Made by a program: the position numbers and the translations under genes. Below are positions 17,074 to 25,475 of a stretch of 64,000 bases of DNA, one piece after another; the stretch's first letter is position 1; the number at the start of each line of letters is the position of its first letter. The stretch comes from Actinomycetota bacterium (GTDB taxonomy: Bacteria; Actinomycetota; Thermoleophilia; Gaiellales; Gaiellaceae): assembly GCA_005883355.1 (NCBI GenBank), contig VAXG01000035.1, positions 1 through 64,000 on the forward strand, given 5' to 3'. The notes below the pieces were generated by a model that saw only the letters and a program-made list of their open reading frames with translations, searched no databases and was not told the DNA's origin.

Positions 17074-18771
17074 ATGCAGCGCAGGCAGGCACCTGTTATC
17101 GCGGCGATGCTGGCGCTCGCCGTCGGGCTCGTAGTCGGGGAGCGGGAGCACGCAGGCTCCGCACACGCGGCATCAGCCCCGCAACGGCCGAACGTCCTGG
17201 TCCTCGAGACCGACGACCAGACGCTCGCAGAGATGGAAGTCCTTCCGAACGTCCGTCGCCTGATCGGCGATCAGGGGGTCACCTTCGACAACAACTTCGA
17301 CTCGTTCTCGCTCTGCTGCCCGTCACGCGCGACGTTCCTCACCGGGCAGTACTCGCACAACAACGGCGTGCGTGGGAACGCCCCGCCACAGGGCGGCTAT
17401 CAGGCGCTCGACAAGTCGAACACGCTGGCCGTCTGGCTCCAACGCGGCGGCTACTACACGGTTCACCTCGGGAAGTTCCTCAACGGTTACGGCCAGTCGA
17501 ATCCGACGGAGATCCCGGCGGGCTGGAGCGAGTGGCACGGGGCGGTCGATCCGACGACCTACCGCTACTACAACTACACGCTCAACGAGGGCCGGACCCT
17601 GCACACGTTCTGTGCGACACCGCAGCCGTCCTGCTACCAGACCGACGTCTACCGGGACAAAGCGAACGAGATCATCCGCCGCCGCGCGGCGCAGGGACCA
17701 TTCTTCCTGTGGGTCACATTCCTCGGCAACCACTCCGGCGCGCCACGGGAACCCGACGATCCGCCCCAGCCCGGCACGCCCGTTCCGGCGCCACGCCATC
17801 ACGACGCGCTGAAAGGCACGCCGCTCCCGCAGCCGCCGAGCTTCAACGAGGCGGACGTGTCAGACAAGCCGCGGGCGATCAGGCAGCGGCCGCTGCTCAA
17901 CGCTCGGCAGGTCGCAGCGATCCAGGAGAACTGGCAGCAGCGGCGCGAGACCCTGATGTCCGTGGACGAAGCGATCGCATCGATCGTCGACACTCTGCGC
18001 CAGGCGGGCGAGCTCGACAACACCTTCATCCTCTTCACCTCTGACAACGGCTTCTTCCACGGCGAGCACCGGGTCTCGAACGGCAAGGTGCTGTGGTACG
18101 AACCGTCCATTCATCTTCCGCTGCTGCTGCGCTGGACCGGGAACACATCGCTGCCGCGTGGCGTCCATCGCAGCCAGCTCACGATGAATGTCGACGACGC
18201 CGAGACGATCCTCGACGCAGCGGGAGTTCGGGCCGGCCGCACCGTGGACGGGGTGTCGCTGCTGCCGTTCTGGCGTGACCGTAGCAAGGAGGCGGGCCGC
18301 GACCTGTTGATCGACAACTCGCCCGGCCCCGGTCACTTCGACGGCATCAGGACGCTGCACTACAAGTACGCGGAGTACGCAAACGGCGACCGCGAGCTCT
18401 ACGACCTGCGCAAGGATCCGGACGAGCTACAGAGTCAGCAAGCCAATCCCGCCTACGACGCTCTGAGGGCGTCGCTCGCCGCGCGGCTGCACAACCTCGT
18501 CAGCTGTGCAGGCGCAGCCTGTCGGGCCAGGCCGGCAGTGCGCTACACGGCCGCCCGGCAAGGGCGATGCGGAGTGGTGACGGCCACCGCCTCGGCCCGG
18601 GGGATGCAGAACGTGACGTTCTACGTCGACGGACGCCGCGTCCTGACCGACTACCGCGCGCCGTTTCGCGCGAGGCTGCGCTTCAAGAAGCGAGCCGTCG
18701 TCCGCGCCCGCGTTGTCCTCGCCTTTGACCGGCTCGTGAGCGTCGACCGTGTGGTGCGCGCCTGCCGCTGA
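17074..18771 (+). CDS. Secreted sulfatase (arylsulfatase family)
   Basis: 565 residues from ATG 17074, chosen because GGGGG lies just upstream and a signal peptide follows directly (VIAAMLALAVGLVVG...HAGSAHAA). The N-terminal metal site (RPNVLVLETDDQT) is followed by the sulfatase signature CCPSRATFLTGQYSHNNG. The second Cys of CCPSR is the residue converted to formylglycine by a maturation enzyme; no such enzyme is in the window. Further motifs: GKFLNGYG, LFTSDNGFFHGEH. The last 110 residues add a beta-rich domain with basic residues and two cysteines. It should cleave sulfate esters outside the cell, for sulfur scavenging or glycan breakdown. In-frame TTG upstream (16999) is less likely. 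Confidence 0.88.
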   Translation: MQRRQAPVIAAMLALAVGLVVGEREHAGSAHAASAPQRPNVLVLETDDQTLAEMEVLPNVRRLIGDQGVTFDNNFDSFSLCCPSRATFLTGQYSHNNGVRGNAPPQGGYQALDKSNTLAVWLQRGGYYTVHLGKFLNGYGQSNPTEIPAGWSEWHGAVDPTTYRYYNYTLNEGRTLHTFCATPQPSCYQTDVYRDKANEIIRRRAAQGPFFLWVTFLGNHSGAPREPDDPPQPGTPVPAPRHHDALKGTPLPQPPSFNEADVSDKPRAIRQRPLLNARQVAAIQENWQQRRETLMSVDEAIASIVDTLRQAGELDNTFILFTSDNGFFHGEHRVSNGKVLWYEPSIHLPLLLRWTGNTSLPRGVHRSQLTMNVDDAETILDAAGVRAGRTVDGVSLLPFWRDRSKEAGRDLLIDNSPGPGHFDGIRTLHYKYAEYANGDRELYDLRKDPDELQSQQANPAYDALRASLAARLHNLVSCAGAACRARPAVRYTAARQGRCGVVTATASARGMQNVTFYVDGRRVLTDYRAPFRARLRFKKRAVVRARVVLAFDRLVSVDRVVRACR

Positions 18772-18773
18772 CC

Positions 18774-18836
18774 CTAGCGGCGCGTCCCGAAAGGCAAGGG
18801 TCTGACCGCAGCTGTTCGGGACGTGCCTCCCGCTAG
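18774..18836. repeat. Nested inverted repeat with CAAGGGTCTGACC motif (REP-like)
   Basis: Outer arms CTAGCGG (18774-18780) and CCGCTAG (18830-18836); inner arms GTCCCGAA (18784-18791) and TTCGGGAC (18815-18822). The loop carries CAAGGGTCTGACCGCAGC, which recurs at 38698-38715 with few changes. It lies between the convergent sulfatase and methyltransferase genes and provides the TAG stop of the latter. It may act as a bidirectional terminator and is probably a REP-like element. Confidence 0.6.
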
Positions 18837-19573
18837 AGCGCCAGCTCGTGCCAGAGGAGCCCGCCCGTCGCCGTCGCGTCGACGCGGGGCCACTCTCCGC
18901 TCGTGCCACCGTCGTACGTAGCGACCAGCTCGAAGGGAGACGCCTCGATCGCCCCGGCCCAGGTAGCAGGGGTCCACGCCGTCATCTCGTGCACCTCCTC
19001 GACAATCTCGCCGGCACGTGGCCCCGCCAGGACTTCGATCCGGGATCGCTGCCGCGAAACGCCTTGCACCACGTCGAGCTCCTCGTCGACCCAGTCGACC
19101 TTCACACTCGTCTCACCGCGGCTCGCTTCCCAATGTGAGCCGGCAAACGGCTCCTGACCCGCTTCGACGAGCCCGACCTGGACGAGGTAGCGCGCACGAC
19201 GTTCGAGATGGCGCGCCGTCCAGTGGAGATGACGCCCGAGCTCGGCCGGACTGAGGTGGAGCAGCGTGTTGATCGGACACACCGCGCCGTCGAAGGTCCG
19301 CCCCAGATCAAAATGAGTCATGTCCGCTTCGAAGACCTCGCCCCTCGCCCCGAGCCGGCGGCGCGAGATCTCGACCATCCGCGGCGAGCGGTCGATGCCG
19401 ACGACTTGACAGCCGCGGTCGGCCAGTGCCTCGAGCATCCGCCCGCCGCCGCAGCCGGGCTCGAGGACGGTGGTGGCCTGCAATCTCTCGACAAGCCAAT
19501 CCGCCTCGGCGGAGATGTCCCAGTCGAACGCGATGTCGTACAGCTCGGCGTCGTCTTCGTAGAGCCTTGTCAC
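18833..19573 (-). CDS. Class I SAM-dependent methyltransferase
   Basis: 246 residues. The SAM-binding motif I is VLEPGCGGGRM, followed by the acidic loop end in VVGIDRSPRMVEISRRR and the post-I region FEADMTHFDLG. These define a Rossmann-fold methyltransferase of the Methyltransf_25 type acting on a small molecule. The substrate is unknown. GTG start at 19573. The C-terminal 100 residues form a beta-sheet extension (VKVDWVDEELDVVQGV) common in this group. Divergent from the DHA2 exporter 41 bp away. The stop codon lies in the arm of an inverted repeat. Confidence 0.8.
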   Translation of the reverse strand: MTRLYEDDAELYDIAFDWDISAEADWLVERLQATTVLEPGCGGGRMLEALADRGCQVVGIDRSPRMVEISRRRLGARGEVFEADMTHFDLGRTFDGAVCPINTLLHLSPAELGRHLHWTARHLERRARYLVQVGLVEAGQEPFAGSHWEASRGETSVKVDWVDEELDVVQGVSRQRSRIEVLAGPRAGEIVEEVHEMTAWTPATWAGAIEASPFELVATYDGGTSGEWPRVDATATGGLLWHELAL

Positions 19574-19614
19574 CCCGGCGATCCTAAGGGCCGTCGCTAG
19601 GCTGAAACGGCCCA

Positions 19615-21063
19615 GTGGAAGTCGAGCGCCAGCATCACAACGTGACGCTCGCGATTCTCACGCTCGCCGGGATCGCGTTCGCACTCCAGCAGACGATGGT
19701 GATCCCTGCTCTGCCGACCCTGCAGCGGGACCTGCACACGACCACGACCTGGGTCACTTGGGTACTGACGGTCTTTCTGCTCGTGGCCTCGGTCTCGACC
19801 CCGATCCTCGGCAAGCTCGGCGACCAGTACGGCAAAGAGCGGCTGCTCGTGATCTCCCTCGCGCTCTTCCTCGTCGGTTCGATCGGCGCTGCTGCCGCCT
19901 GGAACATCTGGGCGCTGATCGGCTGGCGGGCTGTCCAGGGCGCAGGTGCGGCGGTGTTCCCGCTGAGCTACGGGATCATCCGTGACGAGTTTCCTCGGGA
20001 GAAGGTCGGTGTGGCGATCGGGCTCGTCTCGGCGGTGTTCGGGATCGGCGGCGGCTTTGGGATCGTGCTCTCGGGCGTGATCGTGGACAACGTGTCCTGG
20101 CGCTGGCTGTTCATCGTAGGAGCCGTGGGAATCGGCGCGGCCTTGGTGCTCGTCCACCGCTTCATTCCGGAGTCGCCGATCAAGACGCCTTCGCGTGTCG
20201 ACTACATCGGCGCGACCCTCATGTCCGGCGGTCTGATCGCGATGCTCGTTGCACTGACGGAGGGCGAGACCTGGGGCTGGACGTCGGGGCGCACACTCGG
20301 GCTCGCCGCAGCAGCAGTCGTGCTGCTGGTCGCCTGGGGGATGGCGGAGCTGCGTGTCGACGAGCCGATGGTGGACATGCGCATGCTGGCGAGACGCGAG
20401 ATTCTCTTCACGAACATCACCGCGATGATCTCCGGCTTCGCGATGTTCGGGACCTTCGTGCTCGTGCCGAACTTCGTGGAGATGCCACACGGCCTCTCCA
20501 CGTCGCTGCAGCACGCGGTGCATTACGGCTTCGGCGCCAGCGCGACGAAAGCGGGCCTGTACCTCCTGCCAAGCTCGGTCACCCTGCTCTTCGCCGGGCC
20601 ACTCGCAGGGCTCATCGGGAAACGAGTCGGTTTCAAGTGGCCGCTGGCGTCGGGAATGCTGCTCGTCGCGGCTTCGGCGGGCTCGCTGGCCGCCTGGCAC
20701 GCCAAGCCGTGGCAGATCCTCGCGGCGATGCCTGTGCTCGGCATCGGGGTCGGCTTCGCTTTCGCCGCCATGGCGACGCTCATCACCGAGGCCGTGCGGC
20801 CGACGGAGACCGGCGTCGCGACGGGGATGAACACCGTCATGCGCACGGTCGGCGGCGTCATCGGTGGCCAGGTCGGCGCGGCGCTGCTCACCGCTCACAC
20901 GATTCCCGGGACGAACCTTCCCTCGGTCGACGGGTTCAAGATCGCATTCACGATTGCCGGGGGGGTCGCGCTGATCGGTGCAGGCATCGCGGTCTTCATC
21001 ACGCCGCCACGGCTCCGCCGCCGGGAACGCCTCGTCGTCTCGACAACGGAGGCCACAGACTAA
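19615..21063 (+). CDS. DHA2-type MFS drug exporter (EmrB/QacA-like)
   Basis: 482 residues with about 14 predicted membrane helices, the DHA2 count. Motif A is GKLGDQYGKERLL between helices 2 and 3. Motif C, the antiporter signature, is GIGGGFGIVLSGVI. These transporters export drugs or lipophilic compounds by proton antiport. GTG start at 19615. It is followed 9 bp later by a GNAT acetyltransferase, so a two-gene transport and modification unit is possible. No dedicated regulator is adjacent. Confidence 0.88.
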   Translation: MEVERQHHNVTLAILTLAGIAFALQQTMVIPALPTLQRDLHTTTTWVTWVLTVFLLVASVSTPILGKLGDQYGKERLLVISLALFLVGSIGAAAAWNIWALIGWRAVQGAGAAVFPLSYGIIRDEFPREKVGVAIGLVSAVFGIGGGFGIVLSGVIVDNVSWRWLFIVGAVGIGAALVLVHRFIPESPIKTPSRVDYIGATLMSGGLIAMLVALTEGETWGWTSGRTLGLAAAAVVLLVAWGMAELRVDEPMVDMRMLARREILFTNITAMISGFAMFGTFVLVPNFVEMPHGLSTSLQHAVHYGFGASATKAGLYLLPSSVTLLFAGPLAGLIGKRVGFKWPLASGMLLVAASAGSLAAWHAKPWQILAAMPVLGIGVGFAFAAMATLITEAVRPTETGVATGMNTVMRTVGGVIGGQVGAALLTAHTIPGTNLPSVDGFKIAFTIAGGVALIGAGIAVFITPPRLRRRERLVVSTTEATD

Positions 21064-21072
21064 GGTCGTCGC

Positions 21073-21849
21073 ATGGACGAGGGCCTGCGGCTGCACCTTG
21101 CGCTTTGCAAGGTGGCCGAGCGTTTGGCCGGGGTGATGGAAGGAGCGCGCCTCGAGCGGCGGGACGGCTACGTGCTGATGACGTTTCCGACCCTGCCGAT
21201 TCCCTCGTTCAACGGCGTCTGGCCCGAGGACGACTCGGCCGCGGGCGCGCTCCGCGACACGATCACGGAGATCGAGGCGACGGGAATCGGGGCGGGCGTC
21301 CTTGCTCGGAGCGGCAAGATGCCTGCGGTCGAAGAGGCAGCACGCGTGCTCGGGCTGACCGCGGCGGAACGCATTCCCGGAATGGTGGTGAACGCCGGCG
21401 ACCTCGACCGACCCGCGACGACAGAGCTCGAGGTCGTCCGCGTCGAGACTGCGGACGGATTCGCTCAAGCACTGGCGCTCGCGGCAGAGGGATTCGGCCT
21501 GCCGGCTGATCTTCTCGCACCGCTGTACATGCTCGAAGTCACAGGCCTGGACGGGTTCGACGTCTACCTCGGCCGGATTGAAGGTCGGGACGTGACCACC
21601 GCCGCGAGCTACGTCGTCGACGGAGACGTCGGAATCTTCAACGTCGCGACACCTTCCGAGTACCGTGGTCGCGGGTACGGGGCGTCCATCACGCAACAGG
21701 CGGTGCTCGCGGGTTTCGCGGCCGGAGCCGACCTCGCCTACCTGCAGTCGAGCGCAATCGGCGAATCGGTGTATCGCCGCCTCGGCTTCCGCGAGGTCGT
21801 GAGTTACGTGCTTCTCACGCGCCCCGCAGAAGTCTCACCGATTTCTTAA
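21073..21849 (+). CDS. GNAT family N-acetyltransferase
   Basis: 258 residues. The acetyl-CoA-binding loop is YRGRGYGASITQQAV (about 196-210), preceded by the usual beta4 strand (VGIFNVATP) and followed by YRRLGFREV, the GNAT C-terminal signature. The N-terminal 110 residues are a separate alpha/beta region of unknown fold. The acceptor is unknown. ATG start 9 bp after the DHA2 exporter, so probably co-transcribed with it; acetylation of an exported compound would fit but is only inferred. Confidence 0.85.
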   Translation: MDEGLRLHLALCKVAERLAGVMEGARLERRDGYVLMTFPTLPIPSFNGVWPEDDSAAGALRDTITEIEATGIGAGVLARSGKMPAVEEAARVLGLTAAERIPGMVVNAGDLDRPATTELEVVRVETADGFAQALALAAEGFGLPADLLAPLYMLEVTGLDGFDVYLGRIEGRDVTTAASYVVDGDVGIFNVATPSEYRGRGYGASITQQAVLAGFAAGADLAYLQSSAIGESVYRRLGFREVVSYVLLTRPAEVSPIS

Positions 21850-21918
21850 TCGCGTCTCGAGCTGCTCTTAGGCGACAGCGGTTCCATGGACGGAACACCC
21901 GACCGAAAGGAGGTTCAC

Positions 21919-22134
21919 GTGTTCCGACCCAAGCACACCGCCCTGCTCGCCGGCGTCGTCACGACGCTGGCGCTCGGCGGAGCGGGAGTCGCGATCGCCG
22001 CCGGCGGCGGCAGCTCGAGCTCCAACTCGTCGAACGCGGCTACGACCGCCACGACGAAGACGACGACAACGAGCACGACGCCTTCGAGCTCGTCACACTG
22101 CGATCACGACAACGCGAGCTCGTCAGGCACGTAG
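21919..22134 (+). CDS. Small Ser/Thr-rich exported protein
   Basis: 71 residues from GTG 21919, chosen because a strong Shine-Dalgarno (AAGGAGG, 21907-21913) lies 5 nt upstream. A signal-like helix (HTALLAGVVTTLALGGAGVAIAA) is followed by about 40 residues that are almost only Gly, Ser, Asn, Thr and Ala, ending SSHCDHDNASSSGT. The helix may be cleaved after AIA-A or serve as an anchor. A clean terminator follows 5 bp after the stop. Unknown function; the composition suggests a surface or linker role. Confidence 0.65.
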   Translation: MFRPKHTALLAGVVTTLALGGAGVAIAAGGGSSSSNSSNAATTATTKTTTTSTTPSSSSHCDHDNASSSGT

Positions 22135-22139
22135 CGAAC

Positions 22140-22176
22140 GTCGCCCGCCCGCGTCTTACGGACGCCGGCGGGCGAC
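22140..22176 (+). terminator. Intrinsic terminator hairpin
   Basis: GTCGCCCGCC (22140-22149) and GGCGGGCGAC (22167-22176) pair perfectly, with an inner GCGTC/GACGC stem and a TTACG loop, giving a 15-bp nearly unbroken hairpin. It ends the transcript of the small exported protein gene. There is no long T run, which is usual in this G+C range. Confidence 0.75.
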
Positions 22177-22198
22177 ACTCTGGTCTGCCCCAGGTCGT

Positions 22199-22330
22199 AA
22201 CCACCGGCAGGTTGCGGTGCTGCGCGAAAGCAGCGTGACACCATGCGCTGTCCACCGAGATGCCGACGATCTGCGCACCGTGCTCGTGGAACATCGGGAG
22301 AATCTCGTTGTATCGGCCATGAAGTCCGTT
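22199..22330 (-). pseudogene. Peroxiredoxin (AhpC/TSA) gene remnant
   Basis: A minus-strand stretch of about 44 codons reads GLHGRYNEILPMFHEHGAQ then IVGISVDSAWCHAAFAQHRNLPV. This matches the internal part of AhpC/TSA peroxiredoxins (EHGAQ-V-GISVDS-WCH-AFA). Both flanks of the gene (the catalytic Cys region and the C-terminus) are absent and the frame then becomes random, so it is a decayed fragment rather than a gene. It fills part of the 256-bp gap between the small exported protein gene and the SIMPL gene. Confidence 0.65.
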
Positions 22331-22390
22331 ATAGCCGCGGGTTCAGGGTGACAGAACTTCCTCCGGACACCGCCGGGTAACCTTCGGCCC

Positions 22391-23098
22391 GTGCGTGACC
22401 GCATGCCGTTGCTGGGCGGATTGGGCCTGATTGCGATCGCGTTCGTGATCGGCTCGATCGCGATCGGCCACGGCATCCGTGACCGCAACCAGAACAACGT
22501 GATCGTCGTGACCGGCTCTGCGAAGAAGCGGATCACGTCCGATTACGTCATCTGGACCCTCTCCGTGACGAGCACGCAGGCGTCGGCGACAGCCGCCGCA
22601 ACGGAGCTCAGCGGCTGGACCGGCAAGATCCGATCGTTCCTCAGCGGCCAAGGCGTGAAACCGGCCGAGCTGACGGTTCAGCCGATCTCGACCGAAGCGA
22701 TCTCGAAAGGCGGCCAGGTGCGCGCGTACCGGCTCACGCGGCGATTCGAGATCCGTTCGGCCCGCGTGCGCGAGGTGACCGGCGTTGCCGATCACAGCGC
22801 CACGCTCCTCGCACAGGGGATCCCGCTGTCGGCGGACTCGCCCCAATACGTGTACACGAAGCTCTCCTCACTACGCCCGCAGCTTCTGGCAGAAGCGACC
22901 AAAGACGCCCAGAACCGCGCCAAGGTGATCGTCAAGGCAACCGGAGCCAGTCTCGGCAACCTGCGCGGCGTCGACGTCGGTGTCTTCCAGGTGACCTCGC
23001 CGAACTCGACCGAGGTCCAGGACTACGGCGTCTATGACACGTCCACGCTCGACAAAGACGTTACGGCGGTCGTGAACGTGACCTTCGGCGTCGGCTAG
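22391..23098 (+). CDS. SIMPL (DUF541) domain protein
   Basis: 235 residues. One N-terminal membrane helix or uncleaved signal (LGGLGLIAIAFVIGSIAIGHGI) is followed by the SIMPL fold: VIVVTGSAKKRITSDYVIW, a Q-P-I-S core (LTVQPIST), YRLTRRFEIRS, and a helix LLAEATKDAQNRAKVIV. SIMPL proteins are exported or periplasmic-side beta-rich proteins often linked to stress or to oxidative damage; the biochemical role is not settled. GTG start at 22391. It is convergent with the glycosidase-like gene and overlaps it by 4 bp. Confidence 0.85.
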   Translation: MRDRMPLLGGLGLIAIAFVIGSIAIGHGIRDRNQNNVIVVTGSAKKRITSDYVIWTLSVTSTQASATAAATELSGWTGKIRSFLSGQGVKPAELTVQPISTEAISKGGQVRAYRLTRRFEIRSARVREVTGVADHSATLLAQGIPLSADSPQYVYTKLSSLRPQLLAEATKDAQNRAKVIVKATGASLGNLRGVDVGVFQVTSPNSTEVQDYGVYDTSTLDKDVTAVVNVTFGVG

Positions 23099-25116
23099 AC
23101 GCGCCTCAGCGCGAAGACCGCTTGCTGCGGCACTGAGATCGTGACGACGCCCGCCGCGTCGCTGGTAGCGGGCTTGGGCGCGCCGACGAGCCCGTCGCCC
23201 GCCTCGTTCCAGAGGGTCAGCTCGAAGTTCGTGGCCGGCGGGAGACCTCCGATCGTGTACGCCACCACCGTGGGTGAGACGGTGTTGAGCTGCGCACCGG
23301 CCGTGTCGAGGCCGACGACCGCGTGCTCGCCTGCCTTCCCGACGTAGGCGGCGAGCAGACGCGAGTCGTTCGCCACCGAGTCGACGTTCACTGTTCTCCA
23401 CCCCCGCCCCACCGTGGACGTCAGCAGGCGCACCGAGTTGTAGGTCGGATAGAGCGGCCAGCCTTCGGCCGGGCTCCCGATCATGTAGTAGGCCTGCGTG
23501 CCGTTGTCGTACTTGCCGAAATAGGAATCCCATTTGCTCGTTCCGACGTACCCGAGCCGCGCGGCCAAGACGTCGAACCAGGCTTGCTGGAAGGCGTTGA
23601 CGTTGGTCTTCGTCATCGGCGTGCCGTCTTCCCAGACTCCCGGGTCGCCTGCCGGCGCACCGTTGAAGGTCCGCAGCCCCCGCACGCCGTATTCGGAGAC
23701 ATAGAGCGGCTTGCGGCCCGCCTTCGGCAAAGCGTCGACGATCGCGCGCACCTCGGTTAGCCGGTCGACGAGCTTTTGCGTGTCGAAGTAATCCCAGAAG
23801 ACGTGGATCGAATAGGCGTCGAGGATGTCAGCCATCTTGGTCGCCATGTACTGGAGCCACGCCTGCTGATTCGGAGCGCCGACATCAGGACCGCGAACGA
23901 GGTCGCCGCCCATGTAGCGCACCTGTCCGCGGATGCTCTGGATGTACGGATCGAGGGCGCGGTACTGCGCCTCGTACTGTGCCATCGTGATCTTCGTCCG
24001 GTTCGGCTCGTTCTGGAGCGTCAACCAGCGGAGGTTCGTGATCCCACGAGCGCGGACGAGATCGATCAGCACGGCCGCGAACCTGGGAATCGTCCCGTTG
24101 GCCACGCTCAGCGTCCCACCCTGCCACGTGATGTCGATCGTCGTGCCCGTGCTCTGGGCGAGCTGCACCGTGCGCACGAAGGACTGCATGCGGTCTGGAT
24201 CGGTGAACGCCGTGTTGTTGAAGAAGACCCGCGAGAACTGGGGCTGCAGCTCGCGCATCTTCCGCTCCATGTCCTTCGCGTTGTCGTCGGTGACCCCGGC
24301 CGCACGGCTGATCGCCGCGTAGACGTGATGATTGAACTGCCCTCCGTAGCCGGCGAAACTCTGCGCAAGCGTCGCCGACTCCTGCACCTTGAACTCGGTC
24401 GCCTCGACCGCCAGTCCCCGCGTGTTGTTCTTGAGCGTCGTCTCGATCGGGCTCGCCGGGGTCACCGTCACGGTCAGCTGCGTCGTGCCGAGCTGCGTCA
24501 GCGTCACCGGGATCTGCAGCACGACACGCCCGCGCGGACCGACCTTCAACTGCTTCGTCGCCAACGGCGCGCCGCCCGACGTGACGGACACGAGCGCGCC
24601 AAGACCGACGTCCTTCGTCCGGTTCCGCACGATTGCCACGACGAAGAACGGACGACCGATGACCGCCGATCGGCCGGCGTACGCGCGCGCAAGCACGAGA
24701 TCCGGCTTGAGCCGCGTCTTGGTCTGTGCCGCCAGCACGACCTGCGAGCCGAACGAAACGGTCGCGCGAACGAGGCGCAGTCGCTGGACGCGCCCGAGGT
24801 CGAGCGTGGCCGTCCCGCCGGGGGCCAGAACATTGCTGAGGATGACCTTCCGCGCCGGCAGCTTCTTGAAGGGGAGCACCGCGACCTGGACCCGGATCAG
24901 CGTGTCTGGCAGCTCGCAGCCGGCAGCCTTTGCGCTGACGCGGATGATGAGATCCGTGCGCGGTGGCCCTGTCAGCGACTGCAGCGAGAGCTTGTAGCCC
25001 GACCTGTCGCAGACCTGGGCGACGGCGGCCGACGCGTTGGTGACGCGAACGACGAGAACGCCGACAATGACGGCAGCGGCGCACACGCCGACGAGAGCTC
25101 TGCTCCAGGACCCCAT
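23095..25116 (-). CDS. Secreted clan GH-A-like glycosidase with N-terminal CARDB-like domain
   Basis: 673 residues from ATG 25116, where a signal peptide follows (MGSWSRALVGVCAAAVIVGVLVV). Residues about 130-230 look like a CARDB/Ig adhesion module (PDLVLARAYAGRSAVIG, TTLKNNTRG). The central part resembles a TIM-barrel hydrolase of clan GH-A: LTLQNEPNRTK carries the acid/base Glu in its NEP motif, and LYVSEYGVRG about 150 residues later carries the likely nucleophile Glu. A beta-sandwich finishes the protein (VVAYTIGGLPPATNFELTLWNEAG). It should act on an extracellular polysaccharide; the family (GH39- or GH30-like) cannot be settled by eye. A longer upstream reading frame exists but lacks a signal at its start. 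Confidence 0.7.
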   Translation of the reverse strand: MGSWSRALVGVCAAAVIVGVLVVRVTNASAAVAQVCDRSGYKLSLQSLTGPPRTDLIIRVSAKAAGCELPDTLIRVQVAVLPFKKLPARKVILSNVLAPGGTATLDLGRVQRLRLVRATVSFGSQVVLAAQTKTRLKPDLVLARAYAGRSAVIGRPFFVVAIVRNRTKDVGLGALVSVTSGGAPLATKQLKVGPRGRVVLQIPVTLTQLGTTQLTVTVTPASPIETTLKNNTRGLAVEATEFKVQESATLAQSFAGYGGQFNHHVYAAISRAAGVTDDNAKDMERKMRELQPQFSRVFFNNTAFTDPDRMQSFVRTVQLAQSTGTTIDITWQGGTLSVANGTIPRFAAVLIDLVRARGITNLRWLTLQNEPNRTKITMAQYEAQYRALDPYIQSIRGQVRYMGGDLVRGPDVGAPNQQAWLQYMATKMADILDAYSIHVFWDYFDTQKLVDRLTEVRAIVDALPKAGRKPLYVSEYGVRGLRTFNGAPAGDPGVWEDGTPMTKTNVNAFQQAWFDVLAARLGYVGTSKWDSYFGKYDNGTQAYYMIGSPAEGWPLYPTYNSVRLLTSTVGRGWRTVNVDSVANDSRLLAAYVGKAGEHAVVGLDTAGAQLNTVSPTVVAYTIGGLPPATNFELTLWNEAGDGLVGAPKPATSDAAGVVTISVPQQAVFALRRV

Positions 25117-25167
25117 GACCCGCCCGGCAGGGTTGCCGTAGCCGCCGGATGTGTCAAGGTCGATCGG

Positions 25168-25426
25168 GTGGGTCCGCGGAATGAAGCGGTGCTCCGCTAC
25201 CTGGAGGTCGAGCGGGTTGCGCCGCCTGATACGAACAGTGCCTGGGTCGTCGACGGCTACTCGCTGTCGACGCATCCAAAGCTCTGCGACCGCGTCAAGG
25301 AACTGAATCGCGGCCAACGGCGCCATCGTCGCGTTCGGAGGCGGGACGTACGTGTTCGAGTACCCGGACATCGAGCGTGCAGCCCACCAACTGCACGAGA
25401 TGATGGAGACGCGAGTCAAGGTCTGA
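25168..25426 (+). pseudogene. Small gene with a frameshift, family unknown
   Basis: From GTG 25168 the frame reads VGPRNEAVLRYLEVERVAPP then ...VVDGYSLSTHPKLCDRVKELN. At about 25309 one extra base shifts it. In the next frame it continues AANGAIVAFGGGTYVFEYPD then IERAAHQLHEMMETRVKV and TGA at 25424-25426. Both halves look protein-like and together give about 85 residues. I do not recognise the family. The break is either an inactivating mutation or a single-base sequence error. Divergent from the glycosidase gene, 51 bp away, and 49 bp before the AlbA-like gene. Confidence 0.5.
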
Positions 25427-25475
25427 TCGCCGGGGTTTCTGCCCTCGAGAGGCCCGCACTCTTTAGATTTGGAGT

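Noticed and set aside
19597-21696. Antisense frame of about 700 codons over the DHA2 and GNAT genes
   Set aside because: High G+C codon bias opens the frame; the translation is Arg/His-rich with no homology, whereas the plus strand shows clear MFS and GNAT motifs.
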